DNA of 64,000 nt from Moraxellaceae bacterium (GCA_029237815.1 JAQZBP010000006.1:531934-595933); one strand, 5' to 3'. Counted from the stretch's first letter, positions 1 to 8,534 are shown. Notes: generated from the letters alone by a model not told the origin. A program made the numbers and translations.

Positions 1-361
1 TGCCGCGCAGCTTGGGGTCGTTGGTCCAGTTGTACTGGCCGTGCATGACGTTGTGGCCGATCTCCATGTTGTCGAGGATCTTGGAGAGGCTGAGCAGCGC
101 CACGCCGAGGCACCAGGCCACCGGATTGAAGCCGAGGAACAGCGACAGGCGTCCGCCGATTTCGGCGCTGCGCTGGATGCGGAGCATGCGGCGGATGTAA
201 CGTTCGTCGCGCTCGCCAAGGTCGGACATGACGCGCATGCGCAGCGCGTCCAGTTCCGCGCCGAAGGCGGCGGCGTCGTCGGGGCCGAGGCGCGGCCCGG
301 CAGACTGGCGAAGCGTGGGGCCGGACGACGAGGCGCCGGCCAGTGTAGAGGTCTGTGTCAT
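1..361 (-). CDS. Membrane fatty acid desaturase, N-terminal part (runs off the left edge)
   Basis: Open frame of about 120 codons read leftwards from an ATG at 361 to the window edge, so the gene is cut by the window rather than broken. The translation contains DNMEIGHNVMHGQYNWTND, the first histidine box (HxxxH) of membrane di-iron desaturases, and is closely similar to residues 25-115 of the complete desaturase at 781-1902. It is therefore a paralogue on the same strand. An AAGGGA-like ribosome site precedes the ATG. The second and third histidine boxes lie outside the window. Expected role: oxygen-dependent insertion of a double bond into membrane acyl chains. It has its own upstream region (362-732) where I see no copy of the DesT-type palindrome, so it may be regulated differently from desB. 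Confidence 0.85.
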   Translation of the reverse strand, partial: MTQTSTLAGASSSGPTLRQSAGPRLGPDDAAAFGAELDALRMRVMSDLGERDERYIRRMLRIQRSAEIGGRLSLFLGFNPVAWCLGVALLSLSKILDNMEIGHNVMHGQYNWTNDPKLRG

Positions 362-732
362 TCCCTTGCCCTTTCTTTTTGTTTTTTGCAGTGCATTGTC
401 TTTTCGGTGCTGCGCCACCACGGGTGGGGGCGGCCGGTCCGGCTTGCGCCGGCTCGCCTCTCCATGGCGGGCTGCAGGGGAAGAATGATAGTCACAAGTG
501 CCCGGGCCGGACTGCGACAAATCCTTTGCATAAGCGGCCAGAGTGGACGGCGCGACGGGGTTCCAGACCGGAGGGTGTGAAGGGCGTGGCCGAGGGTTGA
601 TTTTCCCCTTTCGCGGCGCATGTCGAGCCTTTTAATTGCACCGCCGCTGGCCGCTGGCTGCTGGAGCGGGGTGCGCGGTGGCGAATTGCAGCGACAGGGA
701 GAAAAGTCCAGTCGGTAAGGTGGCGCCGGGCA
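362..732. other. Intergenic region upstream of the left-edge desaturase
   Basis: About 370 bases between the two desaturase genes. It should hold the promoter of the left-edge desaturase. I see a T-rich stretch around 366-388 (A-rich on the coding strand, next to the ribosome site) but no convincing promoter hexamers, palindromic operator or RNA gene. Confidence 0.5.
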
Positions 733-768
733 GAAATGCAAACGCGCCCCGGAGGGCGCGTTTGCATT
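733..768 (-). terminator. Intrinsic terminator after desB
   Basis: Long hairpin with arms AATGCAAACGCGCCC / GGGCGCGTTTGCATT and a CCGG-type loop, followed on the minus strand by T-rich sequence. It lies 13 bases past the desB stop and so ends the desC-desB transcript. Confidence 0.75.
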
Positions 769-780
769 CACCTGGAGAGC

Positions 781-1902
781 TCAGGCCAGCGCGCTGGCCT
801 GCGGCTTGCCGACGGTCGGCAGCGACATGCGGAAGATGCGCTGGACCACGGTGCCGAACTGCTTGCCCAGCGAGCCGGTGTTGTAGGGCAGGCCGTACTT
901 CTCGCAGATCGCCTGCACTTCCACGGCCATTTCCGCGTAGCGGTTGGCGGGAACGTCCGGGAACATGTGGTGCTCGATCTGGTGGCTCAGGTTGCCGGAC
1001 ATGATGTGGAACCACTTGCCGCCTTCGATGTTGCTGGAGCCCAGCAGCTGGCGGATGTACCACTCCGCCTTGGTTTCGTTCTCGCACTCTTCTTCGGTGA
1101 ACATCTCGACGCCTTCGGTGAAGTGGCCGCAGAAGATGATCAGGAAGGTCCAGTAGTTGCGGATGAGGTTGGCCACGACATTGCCCGCCAGCACCGGCAG
1201 GAAGAGGGGGCCGGCCAGGGCCGGGAAGACGACGTAGTCCTTCAGCACCTGCTTGCGGGCCTTCTTCAAGAAAGCCTTGACCATGCCTTTCTTCTCGCTC
1301 CACTTCCACTTGCCGCGGGAGAGGTCGGCCAGCTCCAGGTCGTGCACGCCCACGCCCCACTGGAAGAAGGTGGCGAGCAGGAAGGCATAGACGGGGTTCA
1401 GCAGGTAGCCGGGGTGCCAGGGCTGCTCATCGGCCATGCGCAGGATGCCGTAGCCGACATCGCGGTCCTTGCCGACGATGTTGGTGAAGGTGTGGTGCAT
1501 GTAATTGTGCGAGTGGCGCCACTGGTCGCCCGGGCACACCGTGTCCCACTCGAACTTGCGGCCGCGCAGTTCCGGATCATTGGTCCAGTCGAACTGCCCG
1601 TGCATGATGTTGTGGCCGATTTCCATGTTGTCCAGGATCTTGGCCGCGCCCAGCGCGCCCACGCCCGCAATCCAGGCCAGCGGATTGACGATGCCGGCGT
1701 AGATGCCGACGCGGCCGCCGATCTCGAGGCGGCGCTGCAGGCGGATGATGCTCTTGATGTAATCCAGGTCTTTCTGGCCGAGGTCGGCGGTGATGCGCGC
1801 GCGCAGGGCGTCGATTTCCGCGCCGAAGGCCTCGACCTGTTCCTTGGTCAGGCGGCGGCCGATGACGCTGGCAATGCGGGTGTTCACGTTCATGCTGGTC
1901 AT
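781..1902 (-). CDS. desB: Membrane fatty acid (acyl-CoA) desaturase, DesB-like
   Basis: 373-aa integral membrane di-iron desaturase. Histidine boxes are visible: H97-x3-H101 (GHNIMH), H130/H132/H136/H137 (HSHNYMHH) and H307-Q-x2-H311-H312 (HQIEHH), with another candidate ligand at H260. Hydrophobic segments lie around 65-90, 170-185 and 225-262. It introduces a double bond into saturated acyl chains using electrons from the reductase encoded just upstream. It is the second gene of a two-gene operon (47 bases after desC). This order, with a divergent TetR-family gene, matches the desCB/desT locus known in Pseudomonas aeruginosa. The start at 1902 has an AAAGGAG site at good spacing. The third box, with Gln before xxHH, also resembles front-end desaturases, so the regiospecificity (delta-9 is inferred from synteny) is not certain. 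Confidence 0.9.
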   Translation of the reverse strand: MTSMNVNTRIASVIGRRLTKEQVEAFGAEIDALRARITADLGQKDLDYIKSIIRLQRRLEIGGRVGIYAGIVNPLAWIAGVGALGAAKILDNMEIGHNIMHGQFDWTNDPELRGRKFEWDTVCPGDQWRHSHNYMHHTFTNIVGKDRDVGYGILRMADEQPWHPGYLLNPVYAFLLATFFQWGVGVHDLELADLSRGKWKWSEKKGMVKAFLKKARKQVLKDYVVFPALAGPLFLPVLAGNVVANLIRNYWTFLIIFCGHFTEGVEMFTEEECENETKAEWYIRQLLGSSNIEGGKWFHIMSGNLSHQIEHHMFPDVPANRYAEMAVEVQAICEKYGLPYNTGSLGKQFGTVVQRIFRMSLPTVGKPQASALA

Positions 1903-1949
1903 GTCAGGTACTCCTTTGTTCCTGTAAATCGAATGGGGGCGTCGCGTGC

Positions 1950-3029
1950 TTACAGTTCGATCGTCACGGGGGTGACGGGCACGGAGACGCAGATGGCGAT
2001 GTCTTCCTCGCCGGTGCCGGAGAGTTCGCCGGTGCGGATGTCGCGCACCTGCCCGGAGGTCTTGCGGCAGGTGCAGGTGCGGCAGATGCCCTGACGGCAG
2101 CCGTTGTTGGGCGTGAGACCCGCGCCTTCGGCGGCTTCGAGCAGCGTGCGGCCCGGTGCCGTGGTGGTAACGCCGCTGTCGGTGAACTCGACGGGCATGC
2201 CGGCGGCATCGGTGATTGCCGGCGCCTTCACGGCCTGGAAGCGCTCCAGGGTGAGGCGGCTGGCCTGGCCGGCATCGGTCCAGTGCTGCTCCACCGCTTC
2301 GATCAGGCCGGCGGGACCGCAGACATAGGCCGCGCTGCCGCCGATGTCTGCGCCGATGGCCTTGAGGTGGGCGGCGCTGAAGTGGCCCTGCAGCTTGCTG
2401 CGCGTGTCGCGCGTCTTCACCAGGTGCAGACGGAAGTTCGGATGGCTTTCAGTGACGGCCTTGAGGTGGGCGAGAAAGATCGCGTCCTTGGCGGCCGGCA
2501 CGTAGTAGAGGATGTCGACCTGGCCGGCGTAGTCTGCCGCCACCAGTGCATCGGTGAGTGCGCGAACGGGCGTGATGCCGCTGCCGCCGGCGATCAGCAG
2601 GAAGCGCTCGGGCAGCTGGGCGGGCAGCACGAAGTCGCCGCAGGCCTGGCTGATTTCCACGGTGTCGCCGACCCACACGGATTCATTGGCCCAGTTCGAG
2701 ACCTTGCCGTTGGCATGGGACTGGATGGTGACCACCGGGCAGCCGTCTTCCACGGCAGAAACGGTGAAGCAGCGGGTGTGGCGGCGGCCATTGAGGCTGA
2801 CGGTCAGGCTCACGTACTGTCCCGGCACGTGGCCGTCCCAGCGATGGTTGGGTGCCAGCACCAGGGAGGCGGCGCGGTCGGTTTCCTGGCGGACGGCCTT
2901 CACGGTGGCCTTGACGCTCTTGCCGCCGACCTTGGGGGCCAGGAACTCGAGGTAGCTCTCCGGGGTGTGCGGCCAGGTGAGGATACGGGCCAGGGGGCTC
3001 TTGAGTGCGTGGTCGATGAGGTTCAGCAT
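1950..3029 (-). CDS. desC: Ferredoxin-dependent oxidoreductase (FAD/NAD(P)H plus 2Fe-2S), DesC-like
   Basis: 359-aa electron-transfer flavoprotein. The N-terminal half has a ferredoxin-reductase-type FAD domain (RRHTRCFTVSA around 80-90) and an NAD(P)-binding motif (LLIAGGSGITPVRAL around 145-160). The C-terminal 80 residues are a plant-type 2Fe-2S ferredoxin domain with the C-x4-C-x2-C cluster motif (GCRQGICRTCTC) and a distal Cys near the end (IAICVS). This reductase-ferredoxin fusion is typical of enzymes that feed electrons to membrane desaturases and hydroxylases. It is the first gene of the desC-desB operon, with AAGGAG eight bases before the ATG. Expression is probably set by the two palindromes at 3066-3122. 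Confidence 0.9.
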   Translation of the reverse strand: MLNLIDHALKSPLARILTWPHTPESYLEFLAPKVGGKSVKATVKAVRQETDRAASLVLAPNHRWDGHVPGQYVSLTVSLNGRRHTRCFTVSAVEDGCPVVTIQSHANGKVSNWANESVWVGDTVEISQACGDFVLPAQLPERFLLIAGGSGITPVRALTDALVAADYAGQVDILYYVPAAKDAIFLAHLKAVTESHPNFRLHLVKTRDTRSKLQGHFSAAHLKAIGADIGGSAAYVCGPAGLIEAVEQHWTDAGQASRLTLERFQAVKAPAITDAAGMPVEFTDSGVTTTAPGRTLLEAAEGAGLTPNNGCRQGICRTCTCRKTSGQVRDIRTGELSGTGEEDIAICVSVPVTPVTIEL

Positions 3030-3065
3030 CGCGGGGCTCCTTGCGTCCTTGTCAGGTACGCAACA

Positions 3066-3081
3066 GTGAACATGTGTTCAC
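3066..3081. promoter_or_regulatory. Palindromic operator 1, probable DesT/FabR-type site
   Basis: Perfect 6-bp arms GTGAAC-ATGT-GTTCAC in the divergent desC/desT intergenic region, 37 bases upstream of the desC start. The half-site GTGAAC also occurs in the second palindrome at 3105-3122. TetR-family FabR/DesT regulators bind palindromes of this type; assignment to the adjacent regulator is inference. Confidence 0.7.
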
Positions 3082-3104
3082 ATGAAAGCCTCCAGAGGAA
3101 TTTT

Positions 3105-3122
3105 AGTCAACAACTGTTCACT
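3105..3122. promoter_or_regulatory. Palindromic operator 2, probable DesT/FabR-type site
   Basis: AGTCAACAACTGTTCACT is an 18-bp inverted repeat with one mismatch. Its reverse complement begins AGTGAACA and ends TGTTGACT, close to the DesT operator form as I remember it. It lies between the desC and desT starts, 39 bases centre to centre from operator 1. Either site could control both promoters. Confidence 0.7.
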
Positions 3123-3212
3123 ATTTTTCTGATGAGCGGGCAACGCATTGATATGTATCAAGTAATAAACTGAACGATAGTAGTCCTGTGTTCACCAGGG
3201 CGGAGTGGTTGC

Positions 3213-3908
3213 ATGGCTGTTTACAAGAAAAAGGGCAAGGATGCCGCTGAGGGTGAGGAAACCGGTCACGATGCGCGCCGGTCGCGTACCCGCCAGGCCC
3301 TGATCGAGGCGGCTCTCGACCTGCTGGGCGAGGAGCGCACCTTCTCCAGCCTCAGCCTGCGCGAGGTCACCAAGGCCGCCGGTGTGGTGCCAGCGGCCTT
3401 CTACCGGCACTTCCGTGGCATGGACAGCCTTGGCCTGGAGCTCGTCGACGAGTCTTTCCGCGCCCTACGCACCCAGATGCGCGATATCCGCGCCAAGCCC
3501 CTGCCCACCGAGCAGCTCATCCGCAGCTCCGTGGCGCTCTATGTCGCCTACGTGCGCGCGCAGAACCGCTATTTCCGCTTTGCCATCCGCGAGTACTTTT
3601 CCGGCGCCACCAGCACGCGCCTGGCCATCCGTAACGAGCTGCGCTTTTTCGTGAGCGAGCTGGCCACCGACCTGGCGCTGCTGGTGCCGGACCGCCGCGT
3701 CACCAGCACCGACCTGCAGATGATCGCCCAGCTCGTGGTGAACAACATGGTGATGGCGACCGACCAGATCCTGGCGCTGCCGTCGGAGCGGCCCGAGGAG
3801 GAGGAGCGGCTGGTGGACACGCTCTCAAAGCAGCTGCGGGTGATTTTCCTGGGCGTGGCCCAGTGGAATGCGGCGCGACCCGACAAGGCGGCAAAAGACG
3901 CGAACTAG
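3213..3908 (+). CDS. desT: TetR-family transcriptional repressor, FabR/DesT type
   Basis: 231-aa regulator. The N-terminal helix-turn-helix (about residues 22-68) reads SRTRQALIEAALDLL then SLREVTKAAGVVPAAFYRHF, which is characteristic of the FabR/DesT branch of TetR. The rest is an all-helical ligand domain. Known members sense the ratio of unsaturated to saturated acyl-CoA or acyl-ACP and repress desaturase or fabAB genes. It is divergent from desC-desB, with two palindromic operators between them, so it most likely represses that operon and possibly itself. A GGAG site stands seven bases before the ATG at 3213. FabR is the alternative name; the desaturase operon beside it favours DesT. Confidence 0.85.
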   Translation: MAVYKKKGKDAAEGEETGHDARRSRTRQALIEAALDLLGEERTFSSLSLREVTKAAGVVPAAFYRHFRGMDSLGLELVDESFRALRTQMRDIRAKPLPTEQLIRSSVALYVAYVRAQNRYFRFAIREYFSGATSTRLAIRNELRFFVSELATDLALLVPDRRVTSTDLQMIAQLVVNNMVMATDQILALPSERPEEEERLVDTLSKQLRVIFLGVAQWNAARPDKAAKDAN

Positions 3909-3927
3909 GATCGGCGGTGCTGACGGC

Positions 3928-5469
3928 TCATGAGCACCGGCCGCCACCGCCGGATGACGCGACTTCTGCTTCCAGCGCCTGCGCGGCCCGCGTCATGACC
4001 TCGCCCCACTCCCCCGGCGCCTGCAGCCGGAACAGGCGGACCTCCGGGTACCAGGCCGACCGCTCGCCATAGCCCCAGTACCAGAGCAACGCCGGCCCGA
4101 TCGGCAGCAGCACCCAGGTAGGAACATGCAGGCCTGCTGCGAGGTGCGCCGTAGTGTTGCTGGTGGTGATGACCTGGTCGAGCGCGGAAATTTGCGCGGC
4201 AAGCCCGTCGAGGTCCTGGAAGCTGTCGATCGCCGGATCGACGTGCACGGTAACGCCGAGCACCTCGCGTACCCGGGCAATCTCCTCCGCGACATCGCCG
4301 TACTGCAGGCTGATGAACTGGCAGTCCGGCTGCTCCAGCAATGACTTCCAGTCCAGCAGGTCGATCGACTTGCGCGCGCCGAAGGCGGCCCGTTTGCTCT
4401 TCCAGGAAATGCCCACCAGCCGCTTGCCGGGGAAGCGCTCCTGGTATTGCTCGCGCAATGCGGCAGTGCGCGCCGGATCGGAACGCAACGGCCCTCCCGT
4501 CCAGCCGATGCCTTCCGGCGCCAGCCGGCCCAGGTCGCCGGCCGGAATCCATGCGTCGTAGCGGGCCGCGAGCTCCGCGGCATTCATTCCGGCGACCGGC
4601 TCTGCCATCGCGAGCGCGGGCCAGGAGCGCTCGAGCAGCGGCGCCAGCCGCGCATCGAGCGCGACCGACACCGACGGCACTTTTTCCAGGAGCGCGGGCA
4701 GCAGGGCGCTGAACACGATCTCGTCACCCACGCCCTGCTCCGGCATCACGAGCAGCGAGCGGATCTGAGCTGTGCCGTCCCAATGCGGCAGCGGCAGCTC
4801 GGGGCGCTTGTTCTGTGCGAAAACCCTGGCCTGCCAGCGATGCTCATAAAGCGCGAAGCCCTTCTCGTACTGCCCGGCTTTCAGCAGCAGCACGGCGTAC
4901 TCATAGAGCAGCTCGCTGTGGCGCGGATATTTGCGCAGGCCTTCGGTGTACAGGCGCTCCGCAGCCGACACGTCGCCCATCTTCTGGCAGGTGCCGGCCC
5001 AGCTCACGTAGAGATCGGGATCGTCCTTGCCGGCCTGCAGGGCCTTCTCGAAGCAGGCGGGTGCGCGCGCGTAGTCCTCTTTGCGGTCGTAGCAGGCGGC
5101 GAGGTTGTTGAACAGGGAGCCCTGATTGATGCCGTCGACACCCTGCAGGCGCTCCAGGATCTGGATCGCCCCGTCGAGCTGCCCGAGATGGATGAGGATG
5201 ATCGCATGCAGGTTGTGCAGCGGTGCCGCCTGCCGGTAGACGGCCGGCGGCACCGCGTTCATCACCTTTACCGCATTGGCGATGTCGCCGATGTCGAGCA
5301 GCAGCGTGACGAGGCCCTGGTAGGTGGCGCTATTGCCCGGACACGTCGCGATGGCCTGCTGGTAAGTCGCTACGGCCTGTTGCAGCTGGCCGGCTTGCCG
5401 CAGCTCGCGCGCGCGCGCGATCAGCAGCGTCGACTGTTGCAGCGCCTGCGCACCGGCATCAGCGGTCAT
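3928..5469 (-). CDS. TPR-repeat glycosyltransferase-like protein (paralogue 1)
   Basis: 513 aa. Residues 1-215 are helical TPR-like repeats (for example LRQAGQLQQAVATYQQAIA and MGDVSAAERLYTEGLRKYP). From about residue 235 a Rossmann-type glycosyltransferase domain follows, with EQGVGDEIVFSALLPAL (244-260), GISWKSKRAAFG near 360 and TTSNTTAHLAAGLHVPTW near 440-455. This resembles GT9/GT41-type C-terminal domains of TPR glycosyltransferases. It has no signal peptide and is probably cytoplasmic. It is the third and last gene of a minus-strand operon, 16 bases after the small glycosyltransferase, and is clearly homologous over its full length to the gene at 6196-7734. No acceptor protein or sugar-nucleotide gene lies next to it, so the substrate is unknown. 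Confidence 0.75.
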   Translation of the reverse strand: MTADAGAQALQQSTLLIARARELRQAGQLQQAVATYQQAIATCPGNSATYQGLVTLLLDIGDIANAVKVMNAVPPAVYRQAAPLHNLHAIILIHLGQLDGAIQILERLQGVDGINQGSLFNNLAACYDRKEDYARAPACFEKALQAGKDDPDLYVSWAGTCQKMGDVSAAERLYTEGLRKYPRHSELLYEYAVLLLKAGQYEKGFALYEHRWQARVFAQNKRPELPLPHWDGTAQIRSLLVMPEQGVGDEIVFSALLPALLEKVPSVSVALDARLAPLLERSWPALAMAEPVAGMNAAELAARYDAWIPAGDLGRLAPEGIGWTGGPLRSDPARTAALREQYQERFPGKRLVGISWKSKRAAFGARKSIDLLDWKSLLEQPDCQFISLQYGDVAEEIARVREVLGVTVHVDPAIDSFQDLDGLAAQISALDQVITTSNTTAHLAAGLHVPTWVLLPIGPALLWYWGYGERSAWYPEVRLFRLQAPGEWGEVMTRAAQALEAEVASSGGGGRCS

Positions 5470-5485
5470 GACGCGTGGCCTGCGC

Positions 5486-6199
5486 CTACTTCAGCTTTTT
5501 CGCATTGACCGCCAGCATCGCCTCGCGCTCGGCGAGCCATTCTTCGGCATAGCCGCAGTTGCGCGTCTCGGCGAAATAAGGGCCGCCCGAGGTGTAGTGC
5601 AGGTTGGAGACTTCGTCCGCCGGCACTTCCGGGTCGTAGTCGACGAGGTAGTTCCAGCGGTGCGGGATCTCGCCGATTTCATGGTCGCCGTCCAGCCACT
5701 TGAACTGGTGCAGCTGCAGGCCCGTGGCGGTGCTCACGTATTCAGGCGTCAGCGCACGGCACTTCGCGTTGTTGAAGAGGATGACGCTGGACCAGTTCTT
5801 CTTCTCGTAGGAGGTCTGGCGCTCGCCCAGGAACTTGGTGCTCTCGGCCGGCTCGTGGTGGTGCTTCACGACCTGCACGGCGTAGCGGTCGTCGCGCAGC
5901 TTCCAGAGGTTGGCGATATCGTCGAGAAAGATCATGTCGTTGTCCGTGAACAGCGACCAGCCCTCGTAGCCGGAGAGATACGGCACGAGGAAGCGCGAAA
6001 AGGAAAACTCCGTGGACTGGTTCTCGTTGATCTCGCGGTTCAGCACACCGTCGAAGTGCGGCAGCACCAGCGGGGTGAGCGCCACCGGCACCGAGGAGCG
6101 CGAGGCGATGCTGTGCGCCATCACATGGAAGATCACGGGTACGCGGCGGTCGTAGCCGATGAAGACGCGGACAGGAAGAGTGGGGGTTGTTGTTTTCAT
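5486..6199 (-). CDS. Glycosyltransferase-like protein with DxD-type motif
   Basis: 237 aa, no signal peptide. It starts VRVFIGYDRRVPVIFHVMAHS and carries GWSLFTDNDMIFLDDIANL (about residues 80-98), a DND/DxD-like metal and nucleotide-sugar binding motif with surroundings typical of GT8-like fold-A enzymes. The C-terminal half contains KWLDGDHEIGEIPHRWNYLVD and NLHYTSGGPYF, which also fit a fold-A transferase (conserved HY and GG near the end). Its ATG overlaps the stop of the upstream TPR-glycosyltransferase by four bases (ATGA), so the two are translationally coupled. Sitting between two TPR-glycosyltransferases, it probably acts on the same acceptor, adding a first or subsequent sugar. Exact family and sugar are not determinable here. 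Confidence 0.7.
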   Translation of the reverse strand: MKTTTPTLPVRVFIGYDRRVPVIFHVMAHSIASRSSVPVALTPLVLPHFDGVLNREINENQSTEFSFSRFLVPYLSGYEGWSLFTDNDMIFLDDIANLWKLRDDRYAVQVVKHHHEPAESTKFLGERQTSYEKKNWSSVILFNNAKCRALTPEYVSTATGLQLHQFKWLDGDHEIGEIPHRWNYLVDYDPEVPADEVSNLHYTSGGPYFAETRNCGYAEEWLAEREAMLAVNAKKLK

Positions 6200-7734
6200 G
6201 GGTCTACTTCGCAGGTTTTCTGGAGGGATAGCATCACGTCGTGCAGTGCCGGTGCCCAGTTGTCGGCCTCCTTGATCCTGAAGGGGCGGATATGCGGGTA
6301 CCAGGCGACCGAATCCTTGCGTTGGCCCCAGTACCAGCAGAGGCCGGAGCCGGTGGGGAGCATCAGCCAGGTGGGCGCATCGATGGCGGCGGCAAGATGC
6401 GCCGTCGAGTTGCTGGTGGTAATGACGAGGTCGAGCGCGGCGATCTGCGCTGCCAGGCCGTCCAGGTCATTGAAGCTGTCGATCTCCGGGTCGAGGTACA
6501 CGCCGTGTCCCGACGCACAAAGGCCGGCGGCGCGCGCCAGGTCTGCCCGGACATCGCCGTACTGCAGACAGATGAACTGGCAGGACTCGATCGCGAGCAC
6601 ATTCTTCCACGCCTCGATGTCCACGGTTTTTTTCTCACCGTAGAGAGGCCGGGTGCTCTTCCACGAAATGCCGACCAGCTTCTTGCCGGGAAACATCGCC
6701 TGGTATTTGTGACGCAGCCGGGCGGCCCGCTCCGGATCAGCCTTCAGGTAGCCCTGCGTCCAGCCGATGGCGTCGGGGGCAAGGGCGCCCATGTCCGCGG
6801 CGGAAATATACGCATCGTATTTTTCCACCAGCTCCGCTTCCGAGGGATTGCCCGAAACGTTGGCAATCCCGATTTCCGGGAAGGATCGCGTGAGTAGTGG
6901 GTTGAGTCGCCGGTCAAACGCGGTGGCGATTCTGTCCACCTTGCCCGTCAGCCCACGCAGCAGCGAGCTGAAAACGATCTGGTCGCCCACGCCCTGCTCG
7001 CCAAGCACAAGCAGGGAGCCGACACGGGCTTTTCCGTCCCACTCGGGTATCGGCAGAAGGGGCGCCGTGCAGCCGAACAGCGCAGCCTCCCAGCGCCGGC
7101 GGTACATCGGGAAGCCGCGCTCGAACTGCTCCGTCTTGAGCAGGAAATTGGCGTACTCGTACGTCACGTCCGCGTGGCCAGGATATTTTTGCAGCGCTTC
7201 CCGATAGTACTTTTCCGCCTCTACGCTATTGCCCTGCTTCGAGTAGATGCCGGCAATGTTGGTATAGAGGACGGGGTCGCGCATGCCGGCCTGGAACGCC
7301 CGCCTGTAATGCGCCAAGGCCTCGTCGAACTTCTCCTGACGGCTGTAGCAGCTGCCGAGGTCATTGGAGAGGTTGGCCTGATTGATGGAGGCATCTCCCT
7401 GGAGCCGCTGAAACAGGGCGATGGCATCGGCATACCGGCCCTGCTCCATCAGTACGATCCCCTGCATGCGCTGGAGTGAGCCGGACTTGCCGTAGAGGGA
7501 GGGCGGAACGGCCGCAAGCACCTTTTCGGCGTTGGCCACCTCACCCAGCTGCAGCAGCATCGCGAGCAGCTCGTAGTAAGCCACGCCATTCATGGTGTTT
7601 GCCCGGATCGCCTGCTGGTAGGCCGCGACGGCGCCGACGACATCTCCCTCCTGGCGCAAGGCGCCGGCTCGGCCAAGCAACGCCAGAGACCTCTGCAGGC
7701 TCTGGTTGCCGGTATCTAGCGAGGGGAAGGTCAT
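6196..7734 (-). CDS. TPR-repeat glycosyltransferase-like protein (paralogue 2)
   Basis: 512 aa with the same plan as the gene at 3928-5469: TPR-like helices to about residue 225 (for example RQEKFDEALAHYRRAFQAG, QGNSVEAEKYYREALQKYP), then a glycosyltransferase domain with GEQGVGDQIVFSSLLRGL, GISWKSTRPLYGEKK and TTSNSTAHLAAAIDAPTW. First gene of a three-gene operon; its stop overlaps the next start. The two paralogues match in motif order and spacing, so one arose by duplication. Paired TPR-glycosyltransferases of this kind are often associated with surface-protein glycosylation, but nothing in the window identifies the target. Confidence 0.75.
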   Translation of the reverse strand: MTFPSLDTGNQSLQRSLALLGRAGALRQEGDVVGAVAAYQQAIRANTMNGVAYYELLAMLLQLGEVANAEKVLAAVPPSLYGKSGSLQRMQGIVLMEQGRYADAIALFQRLQGDASINQANLSNDLGSCYSRQEKFDEALAHYRRAFQAGMRDPVLYTNIAGIYSKQGNSVEAEKYYREALQKYPGHADVTYEYANFLLKTEQFERGFPMYRRRWEAALFGCTAPLLPIPEWDGKARVGSLLVLGEQGVGDQIVFSSLLRGLTGKVDRIATAFDRRLNPLLTRSFPEIGIANVSGNPSEAELVEKYDAYISAADMGALAPDAIGWTQGYLKADPERAARLRHKYQAMFPGKKLVGISWKSTRPLYGEKKTVDIEAWKNVLAIESCQFICLQYGDVRADLARAAGLCASGHGVYLDPEIDSFNDLDGLAAQIAALDLVITTSNSTAHLAAAIDAPTWLMLPTGSGLCWYWGQRKDSVAWYPHIRPFRIKEADNWAPALHDVMLSLQKTCEVDP

Positions 7735-7998
7735 TCGGAGTACCGGTTTTTATTATTGTGACGACGGGCCGGCAGCGGCCAGGGGGCCTTCAAGACTAGC
7801 AAAGTCCCGACGGGACTGTCAGCGGGCGCCGAACGCCGGCACGGCACCGGGTGAGCGTCGCCCCTGGCCACGCGCGGTGCGCGTCCTGCCGGCTTGAGGG
7901 CGCGCCACTGACCTGGTGGATGAAGCGGTATAGGCGCGATGCATCCTGACGAAATTCGCGAGGTGCCGCTGCGCCCGGGAGTGGGCCGCTGCTCGCCG

Positions 7999-8358
7999 TC
8001 AGCCGGCCTTGGGGACGAGTGCGCGGCCCTCGAAGCGGATGCCGGCCCAGCCATCCTTGAGGAAGCGACGGATGTTGCCGTGGTCGTTGCCGTCAGGATG
8101 CTTCAGGACGTCCTCGCGGTAGAAGCGCCCGAATAGCTGCACCGTATCCGTCTCGGCGAGCTGTAGCAGCTGCGCCAGTGCGAACACCCGGCAGGAGCCT
8201 TCGTTCTTGCCGGCGTCATTCACGACCGGATCCACGCCCAGGCCATTGCTGAAGCGGGTAGGGGTGTAATCATAGTGCGCATTGATATGAGCGATGACCT
8301 CTTCGAAATCGGCCTCGCCGTTTCTCAGGCGCTCAAGCAGGGCAGTGAAAGTCGACAT
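7999..8358 (-). CDS. HopJ-family protein
   Basis: 119 aa, soluble, no signal peptide. Residues such as HINAHYDYTPTRFSNGLG, NEGSCRVFALAQLLQL and FGRFYREDVLKHPDGNDHGNIRRFL are the signature of the HopJ type III effector family. Despite the name, that family is widespread in bacteria without type III secretion, and its real function is unknown. The length is the usual one for the family. A single-gene unit with its own upstream region; neighbours give no functional clue. Confident in family, not in function. Confidence 0.8.
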   Translation of the reverse strand: MSTFTALLERLRNGEADFEEVIAHINAHYDYTPTRFSNGLGVDPVVNDAGKNEGSCRVFALAQLLQLAETDTVQLFGRFYREDVLKHPDGNDHGNIRRFLKDGWAGIRFEGRALVPKAG

Positions 8359-8534
8359 GGAAGCTCCCCGACGCGGAAGCTGCGCATCCTAGGCAGACGT
8401 CATCCAAATGCCAACTGTTCCTGGGGTATTGGACGACCCCAGCGACCGTAGCGAGAAGCAGGTCGACGGTCGGCCCCGGCTCGGGCCGCGGCGTTCAAAT
8501 CCCCGCGGCTTGCTATGTTCGCCGAGTGTCCCTG

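Noticed and set aside
7804..7816. GTCCC-GAC-GGGAC hairpin upstream of the glycosyltransferase operon
   Set aside because: Short, without a T tract or a second copy; common by chance at this GC content.
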